Below, piece after piece: positions 56,001-63,959 of a DNA stretch of 64,000 nucleotides. Location: NCBI RefSeq assembly GCF_001679645.1, contig NZ_LRUN01000009.1, positions 32,940 to 96,939 of the forward strand, read 5' to 3'. The first letter of the stretch is position 1. The number at the start of each line of letters is the position of its first letter. The notes below the pieces were generated by a model. It was not told where the DNA came from. It made no database searches and was given only the letters and a program-made list of their open reading frames with translations. Both the position numbers and the translations under genes were made by a program. Source of the stretch: Pseudomonas bananamidigenes. Lineage in GTDB: Bacteria > Pseudomonadota > Gammaproteobacteria > Pseudomonadales > Pseudomonadaceae.

Positions 56001-59000
56001 TACGACCCAGCGCATCCACCGCCGTGGCCGCGCGGCCGGCCACATCCAGCACCGCGTGTTCGCCGATCCAGATCGAGCGGTTGTGCGCAGCGTTGTCAGC
56101 CAGTTGCGAGGCGTCGGCGACGTCGAGCGAACCGAACTGTTGCTGGCGAATATCGAGGGTACCGCCCCAGGCATTCAGCTCGCCATCGAGGGTGATCTGC
56201 CCCGCGCCGCGCAAATTGATGCTCTGCCCCGGATCGACGCTGATGCGCGAGCCCCGGCCGAGGCTCAGGGTCGTGTGCGCAGGATCGACCAGCCTGACTT
56301 CGCCGGTACCGGCCTGCAGCGTCAGGCTGGCCCCGGCACGCCGGGTCAGTTGGGCCCTGGTCGGGTTTTCCTGATAGAGCGGCGGCGTCCACAGTTCGAG
56401 TGCCTGCTGCGGCGCGACACCGCTGACCTGATTGGCGGCCGCCTCGCTGAAGCGATAGACCGGCATGGACACGTCAATGACGGTGTTATCCGTCACTTCC
56501 ATCCGGTTCAGGCCAATCAGGTTGTAGGTCGAGAAGCCTTTGTCAAACAGCGTCGGCGTCAGCTGCAACACCGTATCGGCCTGAGGCTTCTCGGTCTGGC
56601 CGATCAGCACATCGCCGGTCTGCAGTGACAAACGGCCGCCGCCGGACACACCATAACCCCGAAGTTGGCCGTCCAGGGCCAAATGACTGTCACCCGACGC
56701 GGACAAGGCGCCGGCCTCCAGCGTCACGTCACCGCCCTTGCCACCGCGGGTCTTGCCGTTGGCCAGAATCGCGCCGCCGGACGACACATCCAGCAGGCTG
56801 CCGGCACCGACTTCGATGTCGCCACTGCTGCGAATCGACACCGACCCACCGTCCAGATACGCCAGGCTTGCGGCATCGTCCGGGTTGGTGCGCAGGTTGC
56901 TCCACAGACCGCGAGTGTCCAGTTGCACGCCTTCAGCCACGCTCACGCGAGTGGCCTTGCCGGTCGGTGCGACGAGCCGGGTGTCGGTGAGGCGATCGGT
57001 GTTGAGCTGATTGAGCACATTGCCCAGATGCAGGCTGCCGCCCCGGGCCGTCAGGCCGGCGTCAACCTGCACGTCCGGACCGTAAAGGGTGATGTCGCCG
57101 CCATTGTCGACAGTGACGGCGCCTTGCACATCGATTCGCTCTTTGGCCGCGACCTTCAGCGCGCCCAGTTGCCAGTCGCTCAGTTGCCCGGCATCGAGGA
57201 ACAGTTTGCCGCTGCGTGCATCGGACACCGCAGCGGTCAGGTCCCGATCATTGCCGGCGACCGGACGCTCACCGCCGACCTGCACCTGATCGAGCAACGG
57301 ATTGAGGCCGTAGAGCAAGCCACCGGACGCCGCCACATACGCCGGGTCATAACTGCCGACAATCAATTGTCCGCGCCGCGCCAGCGCCGTCTGACTCTGC
57401 GCATAGCCATCGAGTACGGCACGCGGTGTCTGGGTCTGGCGTTCGCCCTGATACACCTCGCCGAGCATCTGGCCTTCGAGCACGGCGTTACGGGTGCCGA
57501 TCACCAGTTGCCCGGCATCGCGCCCCACGGTGTAGCCCGACTCCCGACGGCTGGCCGGCGCAATCAACGGGTTGTAGTAGTAATTCGTCTGGCCCCAGCG
57601 CTGACTGCTGTCTTCATAGCCCTTGTAGAGCCCGGTGTAGAGCAGATCTCCCGGCGCTCGGGAGACCTCATACAGGTGTCCGTCGACACCGCGCAGCCAG
57701 CTCTGGCGAATCTCGCCGCTCTGGACATCCAGCGTGCCGCCGGACAGGTTGATCAACGAGCCCTTCTCGGTGACCACGTCATTGCCGGCAAAACTCACCT
57801 GCCCGCCTTGGGCCATCCATTCGCCGACGCTGTGGCCCTGGGTACCGAGGTAACCGCCGACCTCCAGCAAACCACCCGCGGTGTACCAGCGATCCGTGGC
57901 GTAACCGTTGGTGCCGGCCGGGACGTAGACCAGCTCACGCACATCGACCCAGATGTCATTGCTGTTGAGCGCACCCTTCTCGCGGTTGACCGAAGCATCG
58001 CGCTGCTCGTTGCCCTGGACGTTGATTTTGATGCTGTTGGATTCCATCGCGACTTTCACGCCGATGGCACCGGAGACATCGATCAATGCACCATCACGCA
58101 CCAGGCTGCGACGTTGCGCCGCCACGGCGACCTGGCCGCCGGTGGCCAGAGTGATCGAGCCGTTCTGGAACTCGACGCTACCGCCGCTCTGAATGTCGAT
58201 GCGCGACTGATCGCTGCGAATCCTGTTGTTGGGCGTAACGCCCGTCAACGCGGCTTGATGCTGGCTGTCGAGCGCCGTCAGGTCGCTGCTGTCGAGCAGG
58301 ATCGCCGTCGCACCGCCCTGCCCCAGTGTCACGCTGCCCTGGGTGTCGGTGGCCGGGTTGAGCAAATGGATCGTGCCGCGTGTCGCTACCGAAGTGCTGG
58401 CCAGCAGCACACCGTTTTGCACGACCTCGTGACCGGTCAGGGTGATGTCGCCGGTCGCCGCCTGAATCAGGCCATTGTTGCTGACCTTGCCGGCCGCGCT
58501 GCCGGTCTTGAAGCCCGGCGTGACTTCATTGCCGAAGGTCGTGGAAAACGCGTTGCCTTCAGTGCCCGAGCCTTTGCGGATGTAAAAGCGATCGCCTGCG
58601 CCGAGCACGGTCTGGCCCTTGGCGGCGTCGATGCTGCCGTCGTTCTGCACTTCGCTGCCGAGCAGCAAGGCATAACCGCCGGCATCGGTCGATTTGGCAG
58701 GACGGGCCGTTTCGATGGACGCGCCGCGCTCCACCAGCACCTTGCCGGCCGCCTCGGTGAACGTCGGCTGACTGCCGTTACTGTCGAAATACAGGCCCCG
58801 CTCGCGAAACTGAATGTCCGTGATGTTGGCCGCTGCGGCCACCAGGTTGCGTACGTTGACCTCGCTGGTGCCGCTGAAGACGATGCCGTTGCGGTTGATC
58901 AGCATCACCGTGCCGTTGCCCTTGATCCGGCCCTGAATCTGGCTGGCTCGCGCATTCGGATCGTTGACTCGGTTGAGTACGGCCCAGTTCGACTGCTGGG

Positions 59001-59562
59001 CGAAATCGACCGTGGTGTTGCGACCGACGTTGAACGTCTCCCAGTTGAGGATCGCCTTGTCGGCGGTCTGTTCGATTGTCACCGTGGTTTTGCCGTCGAT
59101 CTGCGTCTGCTGCGGACCTTTGGCGTTCTGCCAACCTTGAGTGAGGCTGTTGTCGACCTTCAAACCGCCCTCGCCCAGACCGTCCGGCACAAACTGTGCC
59201 GTGCCCAGCGCCGCCGAACGACCGGCCGCCTGCGCTGCCTGTTGGGCGGCAATGGCGGCCACTGTGTTGTTCAGGGTCTGAATCGAACGCTGCAATTGCG
59301 CATTGGCCTTTTGCTGCTGGGCCAGCGGTGGGGTCATCCCTGGCAGTCCGCCCACACTCGGGCGTGACGCGGCAGCCTGTTGCGCCGCGCCCTTGGCGGC
59401 AAACCATCCCGAACTGAACGCCGTCGCCGCCTCGGCACTGCCCGCCACCAGGCACAAGGCAACCGCCTGCGCCAGGGGCTTGAGCAACCACAGCGCCGGA
59501 TCGGCGGCCATGCGCTGCCGGGGCTGGACACGGGTACTGCGACGGGACGGGCGAGCGAGCAT
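47050..59562 (-). CDS. pdtA: Giant TpsA-family exoprotein, filamentous haemagglutinin-like (PdtA homologue)
   Basis: About 4170 residues. The N-terminus has a long basic signal region (MLARPSRRSTRVQPRQRM, hydrophobic AVALCLVAGSAEAA). A TPS secretion domain follows (residues 150-350) with LNWETFNVGRNTTVDFAQQS and MLINRNGIVFSG, where NPNGI of FHA reads NRNGI. The body is a beta-helix of degenerate repeats, and the C-terminal part matches the large FHA-family proteins of pseudomonads. Length and gene order (gspE-gspF-DING-exoprotein) match P. aeruginosa PdtA, exported by the TpsB partner PdtB and induced by phosphate depletion. No TpsB gene is in this window. GTG 59589 and 59565 are alternative starts. 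Long + strand ORFs within it are shadows. Confidence 0.87.
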   Translation of the reverse strand: MLARPSRRSTRVQPRQRMAADPALWLLKPLAQAVALCLVAGSAEAATAFSSGWFAAKGAAQQAAASRPSVGGLPGMTPPLAQQQKANAQLQRSIQTLNNTVAAIAAQQAAQAAGRSAALGTAQFVPDGLGEGGLKVDNSLTQGWQNAKGPQQTQIDGKTTVTIEQTADKAILNWETFNVGRNTTVDFAQQSNWAVLNRVNDPNARASQIQGRIKGNGTVMLINRNGIVFSGTSEVNVRNLVAAAANITDIQFRERGLYFDSNGSQPTFTEAAGKVLVERGASIETARPAKSTDAGGYALLLGSEVQNDGSIDAAKGQTVLGAGDRFYIRKGSGTEGNAFSTTFGNEVTPGFKTGSAAGKVSNNGLIQAATGDITLTGHEVVQNGVLLASTSVATRGTIHLLNPATDTQGSVTLGQGGATAILLDSSDLTALDSQHQAALTGVTPNNRIRSDQSRIDIQSGGSVEFQNGSITLATGGQVAVAAQRRSLVRDGALIDVSGAIGVKVAMESNSIKINVQGNEQRDASVNREKGALNSNDIWVDVRELVYVPAGTNGYATDRWYTAGGLLEVGGYLGTQGHSVGEWMAQGGQVSFAGNDVVTEKGSLINLSGGTLDVQSGEIRQSWLRGVDGHLYEVSRAPGDLLYTGLYKGYEDSSQRWGQTNYYYNPLIAPASRRESGYTVGRDAGQLVIGTRNAVLEGQMLGEVYQGERQTQTPRAVLDGYAQSQTALARRGQLIVGSYDPAYVAASGGLLYGLNPLLDQVQVGGERPVAGNDRDLTAAVSDARSGKLFLDAGQLSDWQLGALKVAAKERIDVQGAVTVDNGGDITLYGPDVQVDAGLTARGGSLHLGNVLNQLNTDRLTDTRLVAPTGKATRVSVAEGVQLDTRGLWSNLRTNPDDAASLAYLDGGSVSIRSSGDIEVGAGSLLDVSSGGAILANGKTRGGKGGDVTLEAGALSASGDSHLALDGQLRGYGVSGGGRLSLQTGDVLIGQTEKPQADTVLQLTPTLFDKGFSTYNLIGLNRMEVTDNTVIDVSMPVYRFSEAAANQVSGVAPQQALELWTPPLYQENPTRAQLTRRAGASLTLQAGTGEVRLVDPAHTTLSLGRGSRISVDPGQSINLRGAGQITLDGELNAWGGTLDIRQQQFGSLDVADASQLADNAAHNRSIWIGEHAVLDVAGRAATAVDALGRTYGLVGKGGTIIVGGEIDAKKATATSADAYVIVREGARLDASGAQAVLDIAGQGATPIATDGGRISLSSYNGLFIDGSLRAVAGGAGAAGGRLDIALETPIYNLNLAANEVRTPREIILGQDAGKSLLPPDLQPGSGASALQYGRARLGANQLMAGGFDNLSLLSNGLLSFDGDVDLHSRQSLSLYAGALALADGARDNARINLSAPYLRLSGTGKYFDAPGYLRPRVMNTPTTHVAPATFNATADLLDLGNSLSFGTAGTIASRNGAAIEVSRRGFDQVTLHSRADLRFLAPTGYTTKSELWTPGDLNLQAAQIYPASDVTAEVRVGYQSVHPGADPARTLRITGAGNAPVALPYSVFGDLTLAAGHIEQGGIVRAPLGMIRLGDETVVNTHDLHLLPGSVTSVSANGLVMPYGGTTDGIDYRYAGKSVVLKGITAETAGVTLTSRYVDVQQGALIDLSGGGDLRGAGFVSGRGGSTDARFNPLVRNAADGTFSLPGLASNPVYAIVPGNQSTYAPMLAEAGAVDPRIGQQITLGAGVPGLAAGTYTLLPSTFALLPGAFRVEVNGQAAPGVTPGALPLRNGSWTLSGLMSIANTGLRDSLASQVILTSADVVRRYSQYNETGFTQFIRSDAARRGVPRALAPMDGKSLNLYLMSGAEQGIALDFSGQVLFKPATGGVVGTAVVRGARDVELLGDGHRRTEGFSGVSLYADSLNRLGAGRLTLGAQPTIDYNTAGNIVSFIGDTSNISLREGAVLSAPEVLLRTTSTGGRISLEAGSGINTLGRGDVPYDSSAGFTYAPGTAGLLVVSNGWTNVLAPSPSTPTSGAGDIRIGNCPTTACTNPTLLYSKGSITAATDKRFELDETVRFGTRHLTLAVGAINAGSAEALSAAGSRVPTGLTLNQNVLDRLLRGDTQFGAPALETLSLTSRDAFNFYGNVTLDTLDPQTGVSKLQNLILGTPAIYGLGEATDVASIRTANLVWNGATQASAAVISGGAGTGQGTLDIQAQRIEFGYGPNPQASGLEQNDRLVLGFANVNLTASDRITANHKGSLAVYQAQGAFDPVQGYAYSGGNLNLRTPLLTGEAASVNLLKAGNNLTLTGGGTPAAANALGAELTLDARNVTLDSRIALASGKLVIKSTEDLTLNSGAYLDMAGRALAFNDVNKYSWGGDVALYSSHGNIRQAAGSLIDLSAQNNQAGNLSAIALGSDAGMVDLQGRILGASSGSYDAGGTWVPYKAGGVDIRAQHLNGDPSQQFAALNQRLNAGQVFGSRSLQLKQGDLLIGNGLSAGEVNVSVDNGSLTVAGLVDASGARVGSIRLSAKNGLTLTGSAVLDTHGRVLRVDSYGKIIDAPNRAMVELNSGDGRLTLGTGARIDLRHGTEAASGPLPGQSDGLARGTLELNAPRLAGGDIAIDASGTLDIQGARSIGLNAMRRYSDASDGTDPAASGRPYQVIDQAYLDRIHGDSTAFIDAALLNSNLLQNKLSGLNNATYADAFHLRPGVEIVSKTADGDLVVQGDVDLSGYRYASLNPHTQKTAIHGSGESGSLVIRAGGNLDIHGSLNDGFAPPPETVDDAGWKLLPGIQPFGGDLVVPGAGVTLAEGTLFQPGVTLNYDVPLQATTLAGGTLLPTEATLAAPYTLGAGTVLAGAVHDASGQLLYAAGTLLTDSVTLPAGSRLGAGIRLNGVTSVEAIRWPKGVPLPGSVEAGTNAIKGVRLSGSLALLRGSLIPSMTDVVLADGTAFIELRPLNGNQQGRNWAVASLLPAGSASWSMRVVAGADLGAADTRAIKPVSSDGNLRLADTHYGLKVTEKPPTLVWGEGNLGGFTPGDPVPDELKEWCDWAPNSCVSAPRWTWAPDNWMGMPPGSAISDDDVLAWCGPFPELCVENKPGITVKTRTQMFSVLRTGTGDLDVLAAGNLSMDSPFGVYTAGTQSEEIDPRFNQPRGRLSDNGSVLGSAGSDYERWVTGNDSLYQAWYPRMGGNLTINAGGSVSGDVLGRRGPSATLETPEEVPSVAVGNWLWRQGTGNSDVPTAWWINFGSYATQPLPDQGVDTGPFLVGFTGFGTLGGGNISLRAGADAGMLKALGENSNTNLYPRGQGLIVAVGSTGRVGEDGRLQLTGGGDMDIRIGGSLNPSLQARAGNNGVAPPRHDLQGALINLRGAARLTGAALGGINLQYGAASYVQDPREVRPFDPFTSTAGSASGGLVLIPGDSGMSLNTRGDLVLGGAADPGRVRLQNSTPFSTADGVVRDGGGLSGFSLWTDHTAIDLFSAGGNLTPSTQLGEVDGQGPVIGRNTSPTDGRFVYPSILRAVAAQGSIYAGPSATYMQGSGFLPATAYSLLLAPSKAGQLELLAQDSIYAGGYAINQSGASPSAIATPFAPAFNGYGNNTSKTPVMTNRGSDGVSPDKNLRYPLFAFDANSYSGLSEVQAPARFYALTGDLVGVRSGETLTFNLSKRTWYEAAGPVWMLAGRDIVASGTFLGNPTTVPNAEMGVPVTESITSTGNLFVHDDPRDVSRVSAGRDILYSSFDIAGPGVLDINAGRHILMEDRASITSLGSLVAGDQRPGASVVLQAGVGAQGPDYSRFIARYLNPQNLADPNASLNGQPGKVVKTYLDELQSWLNLGYGFSGNAEQAQAFFAALPSAEQAIFARQVYFAELRAGGLEYNDVDGPRKGSYLRGRNAIASLFPSTDVAGNPIRYDGDITLYGGAGVKTLFGGDIQMLTPGGGQVFGIEGAAPPSTAGIITQGSGNIQLYSRDSILLGQSRIMTTFGGSILGWSAEGDINAGRGSKTTVVYTPPKRVYDSWGNVTLSPSVPSTGAGIATLNPIAEVAPGDIDLIAPLGTIDAGEAGIRVSGNVNIAALTVVNAANISVQGKATGVPVVSAVNTGAITSASSAASSATQAAEDVARQQQAASRQNQASVFTVQVLSFGNEQLAPTRDGASRAPTPGYNPDSPVQVLGAGALDEQAKQQLTEEERGQLTL

Positions 59563-59658
59563 CACTACGAGATCCTTTTTGTTTGCCACATGAGGCCGCA
59601 GGTCGGCTTGCCCCTGCTGTTACGACATAGGCGGTTGGCGAGAGCCACGACCGAACGG

Positions 59659-59676
59659 ATGTCACACAAACTTCAT
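59659..59676 (+). promoter_or_regulatory. Candidate Pho box upstream of the exoprotein gene
   Basis: ATGTCACACAAACTTCAT contains two 7-base elements (ATGTCAC and ACTTCAT) at an 11-base period, resembling the CTGTCAT-N4-CTGTCAT Pho box with mismatches. It lies about 100 bases from the leftward ATG, in + orientation, which is not the usual direction. Confidence 0.28.
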
Positions 59677-59696
59677 GAATGAGGAGTAAATCGGCC

Positions 59697-59733
59697 AAAA
59701 AAAATGGCAGCAGCCCGCAGGCTGCTGCCATTT
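59697..59733 (-). terminator. Rho-independent terminator after the DING-protein gene
   Basis: On the minus strand AAATGGCAGCAGCC-TGCG-GGCTGCTGCCATTT is followed by eight consecutive T. It lies about 22 bases after the DING gene stop, so the downstream exoprotein gene needs its own promoter. Confidence 0.92.
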
Positions 59734-59755
59734 CATTGCGCTGAAGCGAGGCTTA

Positions 59756-60862
59756 TCAAGGACGGCCGACAGCGTTGCAGACGCTGGCGTTGTTGATGTC
59801 CAGGTTGTTGCCCGAGGTGTTGGTGACGAAGTTGGCAGTCACAGCGGCTTTCCAGTTGGTTGGAACCGGAGTGAAGCTGTGGGCCACGGTGGCAGCGTTG
59901 TTGCCCGGGTTGCTGTAGTGAGTGGTCAGGAAGGCTTTGACATCAGCGGCCACGGAGGCGTCCTTGTAGCACTGACCGAAGATGAAGTTGGTGTAAGCCA
60001 CGATCGGGTAACCGCTGGCAGGGTTAGGCACGACCGGTACCCACTGCGAAGGGTTCGAAGGGGCGGTTGGCAGAGCAGCCGAACCCAGAGCCAGCGAAAC
60101 GTTGGCGGTGGTTGGCTGTACGCCGTTGACGCGAGCAACCACGGCATTGCTGGCGGCGTTCACACCGTCCGGACCGACGTAACCGATCGAGCCGTCAACG
60201 GCGTTGACTTGAGTGGCCACGTCAGCAGTACCGGCAACGCCTACCCAGGTCGAAGGCAGGGTCGAACCGGCTGGCAGACGAGCGTTGGTGAACGTGGAGT
60301 TGGTGGCGAACTTGGTCGGGCAGATCGAGTTCAGGTGACGGGTCAGGATTTCAGTAGTGCCGCTGGATACGTTGCGATAAACAACGCGGATCGGCGTGGT
60401 GTCGGAAGTGCCCAGCAGGTCGCCCCAGGTGGTTTTGGTGCCGGAGAAGGCGTCGCACAGTTGAGCGCTGGTCAGGTTCAGAGCGGTCTGACCGGATTTT
60501 TTGTATGGAATGGCAACCGAAGTGGCCACCGAAGGCAGTTGAATCAGCGGACCGTAAGAAGCGCCGAAGTTGGCGTTGTAGGTGCTGATTTCCGAAGCGC
60601 TGAGGATCGAGTCGCTACCGGCGAAGTGAACCGAACCAGTGGTGTTGAACAGTGCCGAGTTGTTGGTCAGGAACGCGGTCTTGCCGGTGCCGCTACCGGT
60701 ACCCAGGTAGCTGAAGTTGGCTGGCAGGATGCTGTTGCTCGAGCCTTTGTACAGAGCGGCAGGCAGAGTCGCGCCACCACCGGTTACGTTGGCAGCCATG
60801 GCCTGGGCGGAAGCCAGGGCAGCGACGGTCAGGGAAGCTGCGATCAGAGTGCGCTTGAACAT
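59756..60862 (-). CDS. DING/PstS-like secreted protein (LapA-type alkaline phosphatase L homologue)
   Basis: A 368-residue protein with a clear signal peptide (MFKRTLIAASLTVAALASAQ, cleavage near AMA). The mature N-terminus NVTGGGATLPAALYKG is a variant of the DINGGGATLPQ start of DING proteins. FAGSDSILSASEI, SGTTEILTRHLN and GSIGYVGPDGV are PstS-like phosphate-binding segments. In P. aeruginosa two such proteins, LapA and LapB, lie between hxcS and pdtA and are secreted by the Hxc type II system; only one copy is here. AAGGAG precedes the ATG. Phosphate control is likely, and a CTGTCAC half-site occurs on the minus strand near 61000. Confidence 0.87.
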   Translation of the reverse strand: MFKRTLIAASLTVAALASAQAMAANVTGGGATLPAALYKGSSNSILPANFSYLGTGSGTGKTAFLTNNSALFNTTGSVHFAGSDSILSASEISTYNANFGASYGPLIQLPSVATSVAIPYKKSGQTALNLTSAQLCDAFSGTKTTWGDLLGTSDTTPIRVVYRNVSSGTTEILTRHLNSICPTKFATNSTFTNARLPAGSTLPSTWVGVAGTADVATQVNAVDGSIGYVGPDGVNAASNAVVARVNGVQPTTANVSLALGSAALPTAPSNPSQWVPVVPNPASGYPIVAYTNFIFGQCYKDASVAADVKAFLTTHYSNPGNNAATVAHSFTPVPTNWKAAVTANFVTNTSGNNLDINNASVCNAVGRP

Positions 60863-61341
60863 GAAGAATCTCCTTTTCAACGTTGGTTGTGAACACAGGT
60901 TTTCAGGGGACTTGCATGACACTGGGAGGACTCACCGCCGACCTTCGCAAGCGGGGTCCGTGGTTAAGTCGCAGTGAGAAATTCGCAGTTTCCGGTGACA
61001 GATAAAGGAAAAAACCTCGGGAGGTGCAGGCTGATTTTCGAGGGATTTTCTCGGGTGTTTACGCCGTTGTGCGGAGTGTCTGCGGCGGGCTTTTCGAGGG
61101 AACCGGCCACAGCCCTTGAAGGGCCGTTGCAGATGACAGAAAGGAGAACCCGAGGATGAGGGGAATGAGGGTCGGGTGATGCTGAAGCCGCTGAAAAAAA
61201 CCTGGATTATTTATTGCTCTGACCGGCCTCTTCGCGAGCAGGCTCGCTCCCACAGGGTTTGCGGGCGCTGCAAATCGATGTGGGAGCGAGCCTGCTCGCG
61301 AAAGGGCCGGAACAATCAACATCAAACCAACAGACATACCC
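60863..61341. other. Intergenic region upstream of the DING gene
   Basis: About 480 bases without a supported gene. The part near the DING gene should contain its promoter: minus-strand CTGTCAC (60995-61001) and GTGTCAT (about 60917-60923) are possible PhoB half-sites. A REP pair occupies 61230-61307. Confidence 0.4.
61230..61307. repeat. REP pair
   Basis: TTCGCGAGCAGGCTCGCTCC and inverse GGGAGCGAGCCTGCTCGCGA lie about 30 bases apart. It separates the gspF stop codon from the DING promoter region. Confidence 0.9.
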
Positions 61342-62553
61342 CTACTGAACCAGCTGATTGATCTCGATGATCGGCAACAGCACCGCCATCACGATCACCA
61401 GCACCACCCCGCCCATCACCACAATCATCAGTGGTTCGAGCAACGCAGTCATACCCATCGCCCGGCGCTCGATATCCCGGGACAGGGTTTGCGCCGCACG
61501 TTCGAGCATTGGCGGCAGTGCGCCGGTTTTCTCACCGCTGGCGATCAGGTGGATCAGCACCGGCGGAAACACGTTCTCCACCTTCAGCGCGGCCGCCAGG
61601 TTGGCACCCTCGCGCACCTTGGCGGTGGCCTCGTTGACGCTCAGGCTCAAGCGATCATTCGACAAGGTCTGCCGGGCCGCCTCCAGTGCCCGCAACAACG
61701 GTACCCCGGCACCACCGAGTATCGCCAGCGTCGAGGCGAACCGAGCGGTGTTCAGCCCCAGTACGAAACGCCCGATCAGCGGCAGCTTCAACACCCGATG
61801 ATGCCAACTCAGGCGCGCCGCCGGGTTGCGCAGATACAGGCGCCAGCTCCAGAACGCACCGGCCATGACGCCAGCACACAACCAGCCCCACGCCCGAATG
61901 AAATCACTGGCATTGAGCATCGCCAGCGTCAGCCCCGGCAGATCCTGCCGCGCCTGGGAAAACGCGCTGACCACCTGCGGCACCACGTAGCTGAGCAGGA
62001 AAATCACGATGCCGACCGACACCAGCCCGACCACGCCCGGATAAATGAACGCGGTGAGAATCTTGCCGCGCAGGTTGTTGCGTTCCTCGATGTAATCCGC
62101 CAGCCGTTCCATCACTTGCGCCAGATCACCGGACTCTTCGCCTGCGGCAATCAACGCCCGGTAAATCTCCGGAAAGTCCCGAGGCCGCGCCGCCAGCGCT
62201 TCGGCCAGGCGCATGCCACTGCGTACGTCGGCACGGACGGCGCTGAGGGTGTGGGCGATGTGTTTTTTCTCCGCCTGCTCCACTGTGGCACTCAAAGCAG
62301 CTTCCAGCGGCAGACTGGCGCCGAGCAGGCTCGCCAATTGCCGGGTGGCCCAGGCCAGATCGTTATCCGAGAGTTTGGCGCTGAACAAACCGCCGCCGCC
62401 CTGCTGGGCGACGTTGCTTTCCTTCTCCACCGACAACGCCGTCAAGCCACGACCGCGCAGCACGCCGAACGCAGCGCCCTGACTGTCCGCCTCCAGATGA
62501 CCGGTTTCGATCTTGCCGCTGGCATCGGCGGCCTCAAAACGATAGCGATTCAT
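61342..62553 (-). CDS. gspF: Type II secretion inner-membrane platform protein GspF (HxcS-like)
   Basis: A 403-residue protein of normal GspF length with two T2SSF domains (AWATRQLASLLGASLPLEAA near 68; FASTLAILGGAGVPLLRALE near 275). Three membrane segments follow the family pattern, near 170-195, 220-240 and the C-terminus (MIVVMGGVVLVIVMAVLLPI). It couples the GspE ATPase to pseudopilus assembly. The ATG overlaps the gspE stop (ATGA). Adjacency to a DING gene and a PdtA-like gene suggests the Hxc system rather than the general Xcp system. Confidence 0.92.
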   Translation of the reverse strand: MNRYRFEAADASGKIETGHLEADSQGAAFGVLRGRGLTALSVEKESNVAQQGGGGLFSAKLSDNDLAWATRQLASLLGASLPLEAALSATVEQAEKKHIAHTLSAVRADVRSGMRLAEALAARPRDFPEIYRALIAAGEESGDLAQVMERLADYIEERNNLRGKILTAFIYPGVVGLVSVGIVIFLLSYVVPQVVSAFSQARQDLPGLTLAMLNASDFIRAWGWLCAGVMAGAFWSWRLYLRNPAARLSWHHRVLKLPLIGRFVLGLNTARFASTLAILGGAGVPLLRALEAARQTLSNDRLSLSVNEATAKVREGANLAAALKVENVFPPVLIHLIASGEKTGALPPMLERAAQTLSRDIERRAMGMTALLEPLMIVVMGGVVLVIVMAVLLPIIEINQLVQ

Positions 62554-63959
62554 CAGGCATCCCGTGTCACACGAAGGATTTCTTCCGGCGCCGTGGCACC
62601 GCTGCGGATCCAGCGCTCGCCGTCCTCGCGCAGGCTGGACATCCCGGCCTTGCTCGCCGCCGCACGCAAGGCCTGCTCCCCTGCCCCGTTGTGAATCAGG
62701 GTGCGGATGTCGTCATCGATGCAGAACAATTCGTGAATGCCGGTCCGGCCGCTGTAACCGGTGTGATTGCACGCCGCGCAACCCACCGGGCGCCAGGTGC
62801 AGGGCGTGGCCGGGTCTTCCTGTTTGCAGTGATTGCACAGCCTGCGCACCAATCGTTGCGCTAAAACCCCGAGCATCGACGAGGCCAGCAGAAACGGCTC
62901 GACGCCCATGTCGATCAAGCGGTTGACCGCCGACACCGCATCGTTGGTGTGCAAGGTGGCGAGCACCAGGTGACCGGTCAGCGAAGCCTGCACCGCGATC
63001 TGCGCGGTTTCGAGGTCGCGGATCTCACCGATCATGATGATGTCCGGGTCCTGGCGCAGTATCGCCCGCAAGGCCAGGGCGAAGGTCATGTCGATTTTGG
63101 CGTTGACCTGAATCTGGCTGATGCCCGGCAAGTCGTATTCCACCGGGTCTTCCACGGTGAGGATGTTGCTGGTGCTCGCATCCAGTCGCGCCAGCGCCGC
63201 ATACAGACTCGTGGTCTTGCCGCTGCCGGTCGGGCCGGTGACCAGCACGATGCCGTGGGGCTGGCGGATCAGGTGATCGAGCCTGGCCAGCACCTGCGCG
63301 TCCATGCCCAGGGTCTCCAGTTGCAGACGTCCGGCCTGTTTGTCCAGCAGACGCATCACCACCCGCTCGCCATGGCCGGTGGGCACGGTGGAGACGCGAA
63401 TATCGATGGGCCGCCCGGCTACGCGCAGGGCGATGCGGCCATCCTGCGGCAAGCGTTTTTCCGCGATATCGAGCTGGGCCATGATCTTGATCCGCGACAC
63501 CAGCGCACCGTGCAACGCCTTGCGTGGCGACACCACGTCGCGCAGCGTGCCGTCGACGCGGTAGCGCACCACCGAATGGGTTTCGAACGGTTCGATGTGA
63601 ATGTCGCTGGCCTCGTCCCGCGCCGCCTGGGTGAGCAAGGCGTTGATCATGCGGATCACCGGCGCGCCGTCCTGGGTGTCGAGCAGGTCGGTGATTTCCG
63701 GCATGTCCTGCATCAGGCGGTCAAGATCGACTTCGTTTTCCGCCGCGCCGACCACCGCCGCCGCGCTGCCGGTATCGGCGTAGGCCGTGGCGAGCAAGCC
63801 GTCGAGTTCGTCGTCGCGCACCCGCTCAAGCTTCGCTGCGCCGAACTGCCGCCGCACTTCGCTGATCGACCAGCCCGGCGTCGACGGGCACACCGTCAGC
63901 ACGCCGTCGCGCAGCAGAATCCGCTGGGCCTTGGCCCAGGCGTAAGGTAATGCGCTCAT
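62553..63959 (-). CDS. gspE: Type II secretion ATPase GspE (HxcR-like)
   Basis: A 468-residue ATPase. It has Walker [19 protein letters not shown], Asp box LTVEDPVEY, Walker [16 protein letters not shown] and His box [20 protein letters not shown]. The zinc-binding CxxC pairs are in LCNHCK and [11 protein letters not shown]. It powers pseudopilus growth at the cytoplasmic face. GGAGGG precedes the ATG by eight bases. Further gsp/hxc genes would be expected beyond the right edge. Confidence 0.93.
   Translation of the reverse strand: MSALPYAWAKAQRILLRDGVLTVCPSTPGWSISEVRRQFGAAKLERVRDDELDGLLATAYADTGSAAAVVGAAENEVDLDRLMQDMPEITDLLDTQDGAPVIRMINALLTQAARDEASDIHIEPFETHSVVRYRVDGTLRDVVSPRKALHGALVSRIKIMAQLDIAEKRLPQDGRIALRVAGRPIDIRVSTVPTGHGERVVMRLLDKQAGRLQLETLGMDAQVLARLDHLIRQPHGIVLVTGPTGSGKTTSLYAALARLDASTSNILTVEDPVEYDLPGISQIQVNAKIDMTFALALRAILRQDPDIIMIGEIRDLETAQIAVQASLTGHLVLATLHTNDAVSAVNRLIDMGVEPFLLASSMLGVLAQRLVRRLCNHCKQEDPATPCTWRPVGCAACNHTGYSGRTGIHELFCIDDDIRTLIHNGAGEQALRAAASKAGMSSLREDGERWIRSGATAPEEILRVTRDA

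Noticed and set aside
12956..61307. Repeated GCGAGCAAGC...GCTCCCAC units considered as a CRISPR array or transposon ends
   Set aside because: Copies are dispersed as inverted pairs with irregular spacing and no spacers, cas genes or transposase nearby. They are REP elements.
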